Part shown: positions 1-7,433 of the stretch, one piece after another
Layout: every line of letters starts with the position of its first letter
Numbering within the stretch: the first letter of the stretch is position 1
From: Nocardia miyunensis NBRC 108239
GTDB taxonomy: Bacteria > Actinomycetota > Actinomycetes > Mycobacteriales > Mycobacteriaceae
Length of the DNA: 64,000 bases
Direction: 5' to 3'
Assembly: GCF_001613065.1 (NCBI RefSeq)
Contig: NZ_BDBQ01000034.1
Coordinates: 1-64,000, forward strand
Position numbers and translations under genes: made by a program
The notes under the pieces: generated by a model
What the model was told of the DNA's origin: nothing
What the model saw: only the letters and a program-made list of their open reading frames with translations
Database searches by the model: none

Positions 1-1
1 G

Positions 2-736
2 CTGTTCACCGAACTGGCCGCACTGTCCCCCGACGATCCACAACGCCAGCGGCTACGCGAGGAGATCATCGCCCGCTGCCTGCCGGTGGCCGAGCACATC
101 GCCCGCAAATTCACCGGCCGCGGAGAGAATTTCGAAGATCTGCTGCAGGTCGCCCGGGTTGGTCTGGTCGTGGCGGTGGACCGCTTCGATCCCGACTTCG
201 GCTCGACATTCCTCGGCTACGCGGTGCCGACCGTGATGGGCGAGGTGCGACGGTACTTTCGCGACCACGCCTGGGCAGTGCGAGTTCCGCGGCGGCTCAA
301 GGAGATTCAGGGCAAGCTGGGACCGGCGTCCGACGCGCTGACCCAACGGCTGGGCCGGGTGCCCAGGGCTCGTGAGATCGCCGCCGAACTCGGGGTCGAC
401 CTCGCCGAGGTGACCCAGGCGCTGGTCGCCCGCAACGCCTACCAGACCTCGTCGCTGGACGGCAACGACAGCGATGACGGCACGTCCACCGCGCGCACCC
501 CGCTGGACACCCTCGGCGCCGAGGAACCGGAGTTCGAGGTCATCGAGAGCTACCTGGCCGTCGCGCCACTGCTCGATGCGTTACCGGACCGAGAGCGCCG
601 GGTGCTGACCATGCGGTTCTACGGTTCGATGTCGCAACAGGAGATCGCCGACCAGCTCGGATGCTCGCAGATGCAGGTGTCACGGATTCTTTCGAAAACT
701 CTGAAAACTCTGCGCGATCAGGCTCTACCGGACTGA
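2..736 (+). CDS. RNA polymerase sigma factor, SigF/SigB family (5' end outside window)
   Basis: Alternative sigma factor that directs RNA polymerase to stress or stationary-phase promoters. The reading frame is open from base 2, so the true start lies upstream of the window. Region 2 is visible (FEDLLQVARVGLVVAVDRFDP followed by a YFRDHAW segment) and the C-terminus has the region 4 helix-turn-helix (MSQQEIADQLGCSQMQVSRIL). This is the SigB/SigF/SigG type, about 250-260 residues in relatives, so roughly 15-20 residues are missing. An anti-sigma kinase-like gene overlaps its 3' end on the other strand, which fits partner-switching control. Which paralogue it is cannot be told from the sequence alone. 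Confidence 0.93.
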   Translation: MFTELAALSPDDPQRQRLREEIIARCLPVAEHIARKFTGRGENFEDLLQVARVGLVVAVDRFDPDFGSTFLGYAVPTVMGEVRRYFRDHAWAVRVPRRLKEIQGKLGPASDALTQRLGRVPRAREIAAELGVDLAEVTQALVARNAYQTSSLDGNDSDDGTSTARTPLDTLGAEEPEFEVIESYLAVAPLLDALPDRERRVLTMRFYGSMSQQEIADQLGCSQMQVSRILSKTLKTLRDQALPD

Positions 737-1084
737 TCCGCGATCGCATCGAGCGGACGTCCGGCTGCGTCCTCTGCGGATCGGCGACCGCATTTCCACG
801 ACCGTCCCGGCGTCGCCGGTCGTCACGACGACGTCGGGAACCAGTGCGTGGATGATCGTCGGCCCGCGCCCGCGTGCCGGGTCGGCATCCGCACCCCGCG
901 GCTTCCACCTGCCCCGGTCGGCGACGACGAGGTGCAGTTCGTCATCCTCGACACGGGCGGTCACCGATACGAGGCCGCCACGGTCGCGGTGACCATGCTC
1001 GACGGCATTGGCACAGGCCTCGTCGACGGCCAGCAGGATGTCGCCGACTTGCTCGGCGACCATCGAACGCCGCTCCAGCCACAC
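725..1084 (-). CDS. Anti-sigma factor, RsbW-like histidine-kinase-fold ATPase (short N-terminus)
   Basis: Predicted anti-sigma factor of the HATPase_c_2 type, which binds and silences a SigF-type sigma factor. The N box (DEACANAVEHG), G1 box (ADRGRW) and G2 box (GRGPTII) of the ATP-binding fold are present. The gene converges on and overlaps by 12 bases the sigma gene. The only usable start is GTG at 1084; homologous-looking sequence (VRHALRVWLERRS) continues upstream in frame for 18 codons to a TGA at 1139-1141 with no start codon, so the first helix and strand of the domain appear cut short. Either initiation is non-standard, or the N-terminus was lost by a small mutation. Confidence 0.75.
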   Translation of the reverse strand: MWLERRSMVAEQVGDILLAVDEACANAVEHGHRDRGGLVSVTARVEDDELHLVVADRGRWKPRGADADPARGRGPTIIHALVPDVVVTTGDAGTVVEMRSPIRRGRSRTSARCDRGSVR

Positions 1085-1138
1085 GCGCAGGGCGTGGCGG
1101 ACAGCGGGGCGGCCGACTCGTTCTCCGGTTCGTCCGGA

Positions 1139-1321
1139 TCACATCGCAAGGTCGACCTTCGGGACGCGCCGCACGTCCATCGTGTCCCGCGTGCCGCTCA
1201 CACCTCGGAAAGCGGCCTGTATCCGGCGCTGTCGGCTCAACGCCATACTGCCGTAGACCGCGATCACCAGCACAGCCGCGACACCCAGCACGACTGCGAT
1301 CGAGAACATCACCGACTCCAC
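1139..1321 (-). CDS. Small single-span membrane protein, 60 aa
   Basis: Unrecognised small protein. One hydrophobic segment is clear near the N-terminus (FSIAVVLGVAAVLVIAVYG, residues about 6-24), followed by a basic cytoplasmic tail (RQRR). The start is GTG at 1321 because AGGAGG lies seven bases upstream. It ends 54 bases before the GTG of the anti-sigma gene on the same strand, so the two may be co-transcribed. Function unknown; a role in envelope stress is only a guess from the neighbours. Confidence 0.6.
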   Translation of the reverse strand: MESVMFSIAVVLGVAAVLVIAVYGSMALSRQRRIQAAFRGVSGTRDTMDVRRVPKVDLAM

Positions 1322-1371
1322 GTGGTTTTCCTCCTGCGGCTGTGCCGCCTTCGTCACGGAACCCTCCGGCA

Positions 1372-1397
1372 ATGACCGGTTTTCGCACCGGTCAAAC
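1372..1397 (-). promoter_or_regulatory. Perfect 8-6-8 palindrome inside a SigF-like promoter
   Basis: TGACCGGT (1373-1380) and ACCGGTCA (1387-1394) form a perfect inverted repeat. On the minus strand GTTT (1397-1394) and GGTCAT (1377-1372) are 16 bases apart, a weak match to the SigF-type GTTT-N15/18-GGGTAT promoter. It lies about 50 bases upstream of the small membrane protein gene. It could be an operator overlapping the promoter, or a hairpin. Confidence 0.4.
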
Positions 1398-1421
1398 ATT
1401 CCGTACCGACACCGCCGACGG

Positions 1422-1685
1422 TCACCGTCGCGCCCGGAACATGTTGAAAATGAGAAGCACGATCACCGCCCCGACGATCGATCCGAGGAACAGGTGATGC
1501 ACCGGCGGGTGCACGCTGAAAACGTGTGGCGCGAACACCAGGCTGCCGAGGGTGCCGCCGACGTAGCTACCCACGATGCCCACGACGATGGTCGCCAGCC
1601 AGCCGATGTGCTGGCGCCCCGGGATCAGCAGGCGAGCGATCGCGCCGGCGATCAATCCGATGACGATCATGGTGATGATGCCCAT
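1422..1685 (-). CDS. GlsB/YeaQ/YmgE-family stress membrane protein
   Basis: Small integral membrane protein of the transglycosylase-associated (GlsB/YeaQ/YmgE) family, 87 residues, the usual length. Three hydrophobic spans are visible (MGIITMIVIGLIAGAIARLL, an ATIVVGIVGSYVGG span, and FLGSIVGAVIVLLIFNMF). The family is commonly induced by general stress; its biochemical role is unsettled. ATG at 1685 is chosen over longer in-frame extensions because homologues begin MGII and GGAG precedes it. A SigF-type promoter lies upstream, linking it to the sigma factor at the window's left end. Confidence 0.85.
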   Translation of the reverse strand: MGIITMIVIGLIAGAIARLLIPGRQHIGWLATIVVGIVGSYVGGTLGSLVFAPHVFSVHPPVHHLFLGSIVGAVIVLLIFNMFRARR

Positions 1686-1747
1686 GGCAAGCTCCCTAAC
1701 AGTGTTGCGGCGACGCAATTGCCGCGCCGGTGTGACGCCATCTGGCG

Positions 1748-1773
1748 ATGCCCACGATCCCGGATGTTCAAAC
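1748..1773 (-). promoter_or_regulatory. SigF-type promoter upstream of the YmgE-like gene
   Basis: On the minus strand GTTT (1773-1770) is followed after 16 bases by GGGCAT (1753-1748), close to the actinobacterial SigF consensus GTTT-N15/18-GGGTAT. The predicted -10 is 62 bases before the ATG of the stress membrane protein. Confidence 0.5.
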
Positions 1774-1803
1774 AGGCCGGCGCGGCTGCGGCGTGGCGAC
1801 CGG

Positions 1804-2928
1804 TCAGCCCTCGGTATCGGTTCGGGGTTGCAGGCCGGCCGTCCATTTCTCTTCGATGCGCCCGTAGCGCCAGGTGAGCACGGCGATGGCCCAGGTGAGG
1901 ACGAACAGGCCGACGATGAGGTAGCCGAGGAGATTGAGGTCCAGGGCGCTGATCCAGGCGAAAAATCCACCGGTCCAGCCGAATTGGTCGGCGAGCAGCC
2001 CGAGAAGTTCGACGGTGCCGATGAGAAGCGCGACCACGACCGACAGCGCGGTGATCGTGATGTTGTAGAAGACCTTGCGCACCGGTTTGGCGAACGCCCA
2101 GCCGTAGGCGAAGTTCATGAAGCTGCCATCGATGGTGTCCAGCAGACTCATACCCGCGGCGAACAGGATCGGCAGGCACAGAATCGCGTACCAGGGCAGC
2201 CCGGCCGCCGCACTGGTTCCGGCCAGGACCAACAGCGCCACCTCGGTCGCGGTATCGAAACCCAAGCCGAACAGCAGGCCGATCGGATACATCTGCCACG
2301 GCCTGGTGACCGATTTCATCACCGGGCCCAGCAGCCGGTTCACCAAACCCCGTTGCGCGAGTTGGTTTTCCAGCTCGGTTTCGTCGAACTGCCCGGTGCG
2401 CATACGCCGGAATACGCGCAGGATGCCCACCAGCACAGCGATATTCAGGATGGCGATGATGTAGAGGAACGTGCCGGACACGGTGGTGCCGATCAGGCCG
2501 GTGTAGTGATGCAGGGCCGAGGAGTCGTTCTCGACCGGCCCGACGACGGCCTTGACCCCGACCGACAGCAGCAATGCCAGAGCGAACACGACGCTGGAAT
2601 GCCCGAGGGAGAAGAAGAACCCCACCGACAGGGGCCGCTGCCCGTCATGCATGAGTTTGCGGGTGGTGTTGTCGATCGCGGCGATGTGGTCGGCATCGAA
2701 AGCGTGGCGCATACCCAGGGTGTAGGCGGTCAGGCCGACACCGATCCCCAGGGTGCGCTCGCCCACGCTGAAATGCTGCGGGGCGACGAGCCCGACCAGG
2801 CTGAACCAGCCCAGCACATGCAGCGCGACGATCACCCCGGCCATCACGGCCAGCCGCGACCATTCCCGGCGAGTCAACACCAGACGATCGGTCACGAAAC
2901 GGAAGGGCCTAGGAATTGTCGACGTCAC
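1804..2928 (-). CDS. NiCoT-family nickel/cobalt permease (HoxN/NixA type)
   Basis: High-affinity secondary transporter importing nickel and/or cobalt, 374 residues. The family signature RHAFDADHIAAIDN in TM2 and LGFDTATEV in a later helix are both intact, and about eight membrane spans are visible. An upstream extension to 3147 would run through the divergent regulator gene, so the GTG at 2928 is preferred. The gene is divergent from a Fur-family regulator; a Nur-box-like sequence and a second palindrome lie between them. Nickel rather than cobalt is inferred from that site. Likely clients are urease, hydrogenase or Ni-superoxide dismutase encoded elsewhere. Confidence 0.92.
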   Translation of the reverse strand: MTSTIPRPFRFVTDRLVLTRREWSRLAVMAGVIVALHVLGWFSLVGLVAPQHFSVGERTLGIGVGLTAYTLGMRHAFDADHIAAIDNTTRKLMHDGQRPLSVGFFFSLGHSSVVFALALLLSVGVKAVVGPVENDSSALHHYTGLIGTTVSGTFLYIIAILNIAVLVGILRVFRRMRTGQFDETELENQLAQRGLVNRLLGPVMKSVTRPWQMYPIGLLFGLGFDTATEVALLVLAGTSAAAGLPWYAILCLPILFAAGMSLLDTIDGSFMNFAYGWAFAKPVRKVFYNITITALSVVVALLIGTVELLGLLADQFGWTGGFFAWISALDLNLLGYLIVGLFVLTWAIAVLTWRYGRIEEKWTAGLQPRTDTEG

Positions 2929-2943
2929 GATGTGCCCTCTCCA

Positions 2944-2960
2944 GACGAACCGAATTCGTC
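2944..2960. promoter_or_regulatory. Perfect 6-5-6 inverted repeat in front of the nickel permease
   Basis: GACGAA (2944-2949), five-base spacer, TTCGTC (2955-2960). It sits 16 bases upstream of the permease start on the minus strand, a typical operator position. Confidence 0.4.
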
Positions 2961-2985
2961 GAAGGTAAACCCACCCGTGGCGTAG

Positions 2986-3002
2986 ATGCAACTCATTGGC
3001 AA
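2986..3002. promoter_or_regulatory. Nur-box-like operator (nickel-responsive)
   Basis: ATGCAA-N5-TGGCAA, compared with the Streptomyces Nur consensus tTGCaa-N5-ttGCAA. It lies between the nickel permease and the Fur-family gene and could control both. Confidence 0.55.
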
Positions 3003-3047
3003 GAACAGAGTTGGCGGGCGACCGGCTCGAGGCGGCAGACTGTGCAT

Positions 3048-3524
3048 ATGGCGAGCGCGTCGCACCATTCCCACGCTCCGACACCGGTCGGTGAGCAGCA
3101 CGCCCGGCGGCTGCTGCGCAGTCACGGACTCCGCTGCACCGCACCACGGCTGGCCGTGCTCTCGGTGCTGGGTCGCTCCCGCGATCACGGGCACCTGACC
3201 GTCGCGCAGATCCAGCAGAGCCTGACCGCCACGGGCCACGATGTCGACCTCACCACCGTCTACCGCACCGTCTCGACCCTGGTCGAGGCAAACGTGTTGC
3301 ACGCCTTGGTGATCGACGAACGGATCACCAGCTACGGCCCCACCGACATCCCGCACCACCACGCGGTCTGCACCCGATGCGGCGCGATCAACGAGGTCCC
3401 GTCCGAGCATCTCACCGCGGCCCTGGCCGAAGCACGCACCGGTAGCCATTTCGCCCTGCCCGATACCGCCGGACTCACCCTGCATGGTTTGTGCCCCGCG
3501 TGCCAGCAGGACGCCGAGCACTGA
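3048..3524 (+). CDS. Fur-family metalloregulator, probably nickel-responsive Nur
   Basis: Metal-dependent repressor, 158 residues. An N-terminal winged helix (LRCTAPRLAVLSVLGRS, then TTVYRTVSTLVEAN as recognition region) is followed by the histidine-rich hinge (DIPHHHAVCTRCG) and a second CPAC pair near the C-terminus (LHGLCPACQ), giving the two CxxC structural zinc site. The ATG at 3048 is used because the protein then starts in the usual place before the DNA-binding domain. Divergence from a NiCoT permease and the Nur-like box between them argue for nickel over zinc or iron. Zur is the main alternative. Confidence 0.85.
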   Translation: MASASHHSHAPTPVGEQHARRLLRSHGLRCTAPRLAVLSVLGRSRDHGHLTVAQIQQSLTATGHDVDLTTVYRTVSTLVEANVLHALVIDERITSYGPTDIPHHHAVCTRCGAINEVPSEHLTAALAEARTGSHFALPDTAGLTLHGLCPACQQDAEH

Positions 3525-3696
3525 CCGCGGGTTGTAGTAGACAATGAAGTAGGCGTCGGTCTCGGCGCGCGTTTCATCGAAGAATTCGATATCGATGGTC
3601 GTGATGTGGTGCCGAATGTTTTGCGGGGCCGTACCCATCTCGATGACGGGATCCGCTGATTCACTCCTGGCGTAGACCGATTGAGAGGATCTGACC

Positions 3697-5214
3697 TTGA
3701 ACGATCTTTCTCGCCGTGACCTGCTCAGGACGTCGGCAGCCGCTGGCGTCGGAGCAGTCGTCGCCTCGGGTCTCACGGCCGCGGACACGCCGGATATCGC
3801 GGGTGCGAGCGCCCCGGGAATCGTGGCCGCGGGCCACCCGAGTGAAAACCCGGGATGCCCGCCCGCGACGCTGACCGGCCACATCGTCCGCCCCGGTGAC
3901 GCCTCGTACACGGATGCGCGGCTCGGCTGGGATCAGCTCTTTTCGCACTATCCGCTGGTCATCGCCTTCGCACAGGAAACCCGGGACGTGGTGAACGCCC
4001 TCACGTGGGCGCGGCAGCACGACATCGCGCTGCGGGTGCGCAGCGGCCGCCACGCCCTCGAAGGCTGGTCGAACGTCGACAACGGCATCGTCATCGACGT
4101 CAGCCAGCTGAAATCGGTCCAGATCGACCCCGGCGCCCGTATCGCGACGGTCGGCGCCGGGCTGAACCAACTGGAAGCGGTGACGACGCTCGCGAAGCAG
4201 AACTTCGCGGTCACAACCGGAAGCGAGGGCAGCGTGAGCCTGTGCGGCGCAACGCTCGGTGGTGGCCTCGGGCCCCTCAACCGCTGGCTCGGCATGGCCT
4301 GCGACAGCCTGATGGCGGCCGAGGTCGTCGTCCCGTCGGGTCACGACTGCGCCGAGGTGCTCAACGCGGACTCGCAACACCACTCGGACCTGCTCTGGGC
4401 ACTGCGCGGAGCGGGAAACGGCAACTTCGGGATCGTCACACAACTGACCTACAAGGTGTATCCGCTCGACCATCTCGCCTATGTGCAGGCGACATGGGAT
4501 GGACTCGGTGACCTGAACGGGGTCTTCGAGGCATGGCAGCGCACGGTGCCGTCCGCCGACAGCCGTCTGGGATCCGAGCTGGAGATCCACAAGTCCCAGA
4601 TCCTGCTGTCCGCGTGGCTCGTGGAAGGGGCAGGGGCACAGGCCAGAGCGATGCTCGCTCCGATCCTGTCGGTCGGCACGCCCGATGTCACGGTGCGGGT
4701 CGGTAACTGGGGCGACTTCTTCGCTGGTGCCCAGGTCCCGCTCGCGCGAGAGCCCGCGAACTGGAAGTTCTTCTCGCAGTTCGTAAAAGAGCCGTTTCCG
4801 AAGAAGGCGATCGACATCATCGGCGACTTCATGCGAAACGCTCCCACAGAGGACAGCAACTACTTCGTCGATGCCTTCGGTGGAGCACTCGAGAAGGAGC
4901 CCCCAGGCGGCACGGCGTTCGCGCATCGCGACGCGCTCTTCTACGGTGAGATCGGCGCAGCCTGGGGCACTCGTTCGACACAACCAGGCGTCGTCGACCC
5001 ACTGACCTCGCAGGCCCAGGCCTGGACCGCCGAGTTCAGCCAGACGCTGCGACCCTACACGGACGGCGCCTACGTCAACGTGCCGAACATCGGAATGCAG
5101 GAGTGGCAGACCGCCTACTGGGGGAGCCCGCATTTCGAGCGGCTGCGCAAGATCAAGGCGAAATACGACCCGCACAACGTCTTCCAGTACGAACAGAGCA
5201 TCCCGCCCGCGTAG
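3697..5214 (+). CDS. Tat-exported FAD-linked oxidase, berberine-bridge-enzyme family
   Basis: Flavoprotein oxidase of the FAD_binding_4 plus BBE type, 505 residues, start TTG at 3697. The N-terminus is a twin-arginine signal (SRRDLLRTSAAAGVGAVVAS), so the enzyme is probably exported folded. FAD-binding features are visible: VRSGRHALEGWS contains the histidine position used for covalent FAD attachment, and LCGATLGGGLG the second, cysteine-containing, loop. The C-terminal BBE motif is YDPHNVFQYEQS. Members oxidise sugars, alkaloids or polyketides with oxygen; the substrate here is unknown. It stands alone, with a strong hairpin terminator after it. Confidence 0.88.
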   Translation: MNDLSRRDLLRTSAAAGVGAVVASGLTAADTPDIAGASAPGIVAAGHPSENPGCPPATLTGHIVRPGDASYTDARLGWDQLFSHYPLVIAFAQETRDVVNALTWARQHDIALRVRSGRHALEGWSNVDNGIVIDVSQLKSVQIDPGARIATVGAGLNQLEAVTTLAKQNFAVTTGSEGSVSLCGATLGGGLGPLNRWLGMACDSLMAAEVVVPSGHDCAEVLNADSQHHSDLLWALRGAGNGNFGIVTQLTYKVYPLDHLAYVQATWDGLGDLNGVFEAWQRTVPSADSRLGSELEIHKSQILLSAWLVEGAGAQARAMLAPILSVGTPDVTVRVGNWGDFFAGAQVPLAREPANWKFFSQFVKEPFPKKAIDIIGDFMRNAPTEDSNYFVDAFGGALEKEPPGGTAFAHRDALFYGEIGAAWGTRSTQPGVVDPLTSQAQAWTAEFSQTLRPYTDGAYVNVPNIGMQEWQTAYWGSPHFERLRKIKAKYDPHNVFQYEQSIPPA

Positions 5215-5233
5215 CAGTGTCGCGGTGCGCGTG

Positions 5234-5271
5234 GTCCCGGCGGTGCCGGGTGGAATCCGGTCCGCCGGGAC
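5234..5271. terminator. Bidirectional hairpin terminator
   Basis: GTCCCGGCGG (5234-5243) pairs perfectly over ten bases with CCGCCGGGAC (5262-5271); the loop has a nested CCGG pair. It sits between two converging genes. Confidence 0.7.
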
Positions 5272-5284
5272 TTCGCGTCGTCCG

Positions 5285-5614
5285 TCAGAGATATGCGCCG
5301 CAGACCGGCCATGCGCCGCGGCCGTGGGTGGCGAGGACGGTTTCGGCGATGCGAATCTGTTCGTCGCGGCTGGCTTGTGCGGGTGACCCTGTGCCGCCGG
5401 CGGCTCCCCATGTGCTGCGGGCGATCTGGAGGCCGCCGAAGTAGCCGTTGCCGGTGTCGGCGCTCCAGTTTCCGCCGCTTTCGCAGGCGGCGACCGCATC
5501 CCAGTCGTGGCCGTTATGGGCCTGTGCGGCGGGCGCGATCATCATCACGGAGACCGCGGTGATCGCGGCTGCGGCACTGATGAAGCGAATGTCGAAAACA
5601 CGCGGGTAATGCAC
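5285..5614 (-). CDS. Secreted resuscitation-promoting-factor-like transglycosylase
   Basis: Small secreted muralytic protein, 109 residues. A signal peptide (ISAAAAITAVSVMMIAPAAQA) ends near residue 32, then comes a complete Rpf domain: HDWDAVAACESGGNWSADTGNGYFGGLQIARSTW, with the catalytic glutamate in ACESGGNW, ending WPVCGAYL. It lacks G5, LysM or other extra domains, like mycobacterial RpfC/RpfE. The GTG at 5614 is chosen because AAGGAG is seven bases upstream. Rpf enzymes cut peptidoglycan and promote regrowth from dormancy. Confidence 0.92.
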   Translation of the reverse strand: MHYPRVFDIRFISAAAAITAVSVMMIAPAAQAHNGHDWDAVAACESGGNWSADTGNGYFGGLQIARSTWGAAGGTGSPAQASRDEQIRIAETVLATHGRGAWPVCGAYL

Positions 5615-5654
5615 GGAGAATCTCCTTCCATGATCAGCCGACTCGACCTTCGGA

Positions 5655-5680
5655 ATACCCGCCGCCATTCGTGCGGGTAT
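5655..5680 (-). promoter_or_regulatory. Hairpin in the leader of the Rpf-like gene
   Basis: ATACCCGC (5655-5662) and GCGGGTAT (5673-5680) pair perfectly over eight bases with a ten-base loop, about 40 bases upstream of the rpf-like start. No c-di-AMP (ydaO) riboswitch, common before rpf genes, could be recognised. Confidence 0.35.
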
Positions 5681-6824
5681 CGTCGGGGATTTCGCGAACC
5701 GTGGTGTGGAAATATCAGGTGTGCGTAGGATTCACCGGCTTGCAGGGACCGTTGTCCGGTGCACCGCTGCCGGGCCACTCTCGTCGCAATCGCGCAGCCA
5801 TCAGACGGTAAAGCGCCGATCTACAGGGGCGACTTCGGTTTTCGTCTGGGCAAAGGCCTGTGGCCACGCGTGGAGAGTGGATAACGCTGAGCACTTTTTC
5901 TCCGGAACAGACGATACGTCGAAGACCGTGAATATGCCGGAGAGTTTATCGAATCGAAACCAACCGATGCGAATGCATTCCTCACGTGCGGAAATGTTTC
6001 CTGCCGATCTGGACCCGCCGCACTGAAAAGCTTGCGCGTGTCCGTACAAGAGCATCATCCACACCCGAAACATCCACCGGCGCAACCGATCTGCTCCAGG
6101 TTCCACGACTCGGCGGATCAGTGGTGGCGAAGTTACGGCAACGAACTCTGGGAATTCACTGCCGAGGGTTTGATGTGCCGCCGGGAGGCCAGCATCAACG
6201 ACGTCCGGATCACCGAGGCAGATCGGCGAATTTTCGGCCCCCGACCGGACCAGGAACACGGTCGGCCGTTCCCGCTTCGATGACACCGGTTCGCACCGCG
6301 ACGGTTCGGCTGGCGAATCGGTCTACGACCACCAGGCCTACTTCCACAGTGTGGACATCCGGATACCGCTGTTGCGCTTGACGATCCGGCTCGTCGTCGC
6401 GCTTGGCATACCGGCAGTGCTCGCCCGGCGCGGCCCCCGGGTGACGAGTGTCGAGCCGACGCCGAAAACGCTGTCACCAGCGGCGAACCGACGATATTGC
6501 GGCCGACACCCGTCAGTGCCGCAACGAAATTCACGCTCGTGGCTGCGACCGCGCACCCATTTCATCGCGCCGGCCAGCTTCACCCGCCCCGCCGATCTGC
6601 CCGAGCATGTCCGTGCCGCCGACGTCGCCACCGCGATGCAGGTCCTCAACGCCGTGCCCGCGATGCGCCGGGCCGCACCGGGATTCGCGGGAACCGCGCC
6701 GCCGCCGCAGATCCACAGCCACGCGGGATTCGCGAGCCGATGCGCGGCGACGGCAACCGATACCGGGCGGCCTCCGATTCCGAAACGGGCGGTCGGTGAC
6801 GGCCTTTCCCGTGGGGTCGCCTGA
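5681..6824. other. Long stretch without an intact gene
   Basis: Apart from the DUF1348 remnant at 6098-6283 nothing here reads as a complete gene. Open frames on both strands have low-complexity or antisense-like translations. The plus-strand frame around 6351-6824 contains short plausible pieces (VDIRIPLLRLTIRLVVALGIP and LPEHVRAADVATAMQVLNAVP) that may be debris of decayed genes. The 5880-6000 part is less GC-rich than its surroundings. Confidence 0.5.
6098..6283 (+). pseudogene. 3' fragment of a DUF1348 (SnoaL/NTF2-like) gene
   Basis: The translation [20 protein letters not shown] continues through [19 protein letters not shown] to a stop at 6281-6283. This is the C-terminal 60 or so residues of DUF1348 proteins, usually about 150 residues long, where [25 protein letters not shown] is diagnostic. 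The first two thirds of the domain is absent and upstream sequence in the frame is unrelated, so this is a truncated remnant. Confidence 0.7.
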
Positions 6825-7223
6825 CTACTCGGCGGCGCGACTGGTGAAGTCGAAGGATCCTCCGTCGATGCCCCAGGAGATGATCCGTTCGGGGTGGATT
6901 CGGATGACGGCGCGTTCCTGGGGTTGGAACGGCGGCTCCTGGTCGTCGAGCGCCTCGGCCGTGCCGCGCACCTCGATGCCGCGAATCACGTAGGGCTCCA
7001 ATGAGACCTGTTGGTCGATGACGAACGACACCCGGCTGCCCGCCTCGACGTTGCGGTACTTTCGACTGGCACGCATCCGCATGCCCCCGATGTCGATCGT
7101 GCCGTCGGCGTTCACCCGATAGCTGGTCGGGTTGTTCTGCACAACGCCGTCGGGCGACACCGTGGCCAGCCGACCGATCCCGGCCTCCGCGAGGAACTGC
7201 TGTTCGTTGACGGTGAAGGTCAT
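6825..7223 (-). CDS. PPOX-class F420-dependent oxidoreductase (split beta-barrel)
   Basis: Small flavin/deazaflavin-binding split-barrel protein, 132 residues, the usual size. It begins MTFTVNEQQFLAEAGIGRLATVSPDGVVQNNPTSYRVN and ends with the IRIHPERIISWGID strand typical of PPOX-class F420 enzymes (FDOR-B). Such enzymes use F420H2 or FMN to reduce small substrates. GAGGAG precedes the ATG. A strong palindrome in its upstream region suggests control by a TetR-type repressor. The cofactor assignment is by family and is not proved. Confidence 0.85.
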   Translation of the reverse strand: MTFTVNEQQFLAEAGIGRLATVSPDGVVQNNPTSYRVNADGTIDIGGMRMRASRKYRNVEAGSRVSFVIDQQVSLEPYVIRGIEVRGTAEALDDQEPPFQPQERAVIRIHPERIISWGIDGGSFDFTSRAAE

Positions 7224-7285
7224 CTCGTTTACTCCTCAGTGAATTCTAACGGCGCTAGAAACTGAAGCAACGGTAACATTCGTCC

Positions 7286-7308
7286 GCTAGACTGTCTAGC
7301 GTTGCTAG
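7286..7308. promoter_or_regulatory. Perfect 15-bp palindrome and CTAG repeats at nine-base spacing
   Basis: GCTAGAC-T-GTCTAGC spans 7286-7300. CTAG occurs at 7287, 7296 and 7305, exactly nine bases apart, and again at 7254. It lies upstream of the PPOX-class gene and looks like a repressor operator. Confidence 0.5.
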
Positions 7309-7433
7309 ATTGCGGATCGCTACCGCGGGATCGTGCTCACTTCGAAGGGCAGCGTCCGCCTGCTACCAGCAGCGGTTTGCCCCGCGTTCGGGAGCTTCAG
7401 CCAAATAGAGGCGGTGGCGGCAGCTGGGAAGGG

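Noticed and set aside
2929-3147. Longer start for the nickel permease
   Set aside because: It would overlap the divergent Fur-family gene and both operator sites; the extension does not look like permease sequence.
3661-5499. 612-codon minus-strand frame
   Set aside because: Antisense to the FAD oxidase and overlapping the Rpf-like gene in another frame; no family motifs.
5801-6286. 161-codon minus-strand frame
   Set aside because: Antisense to the DUF1348 remnant; translation has no recognisable features.
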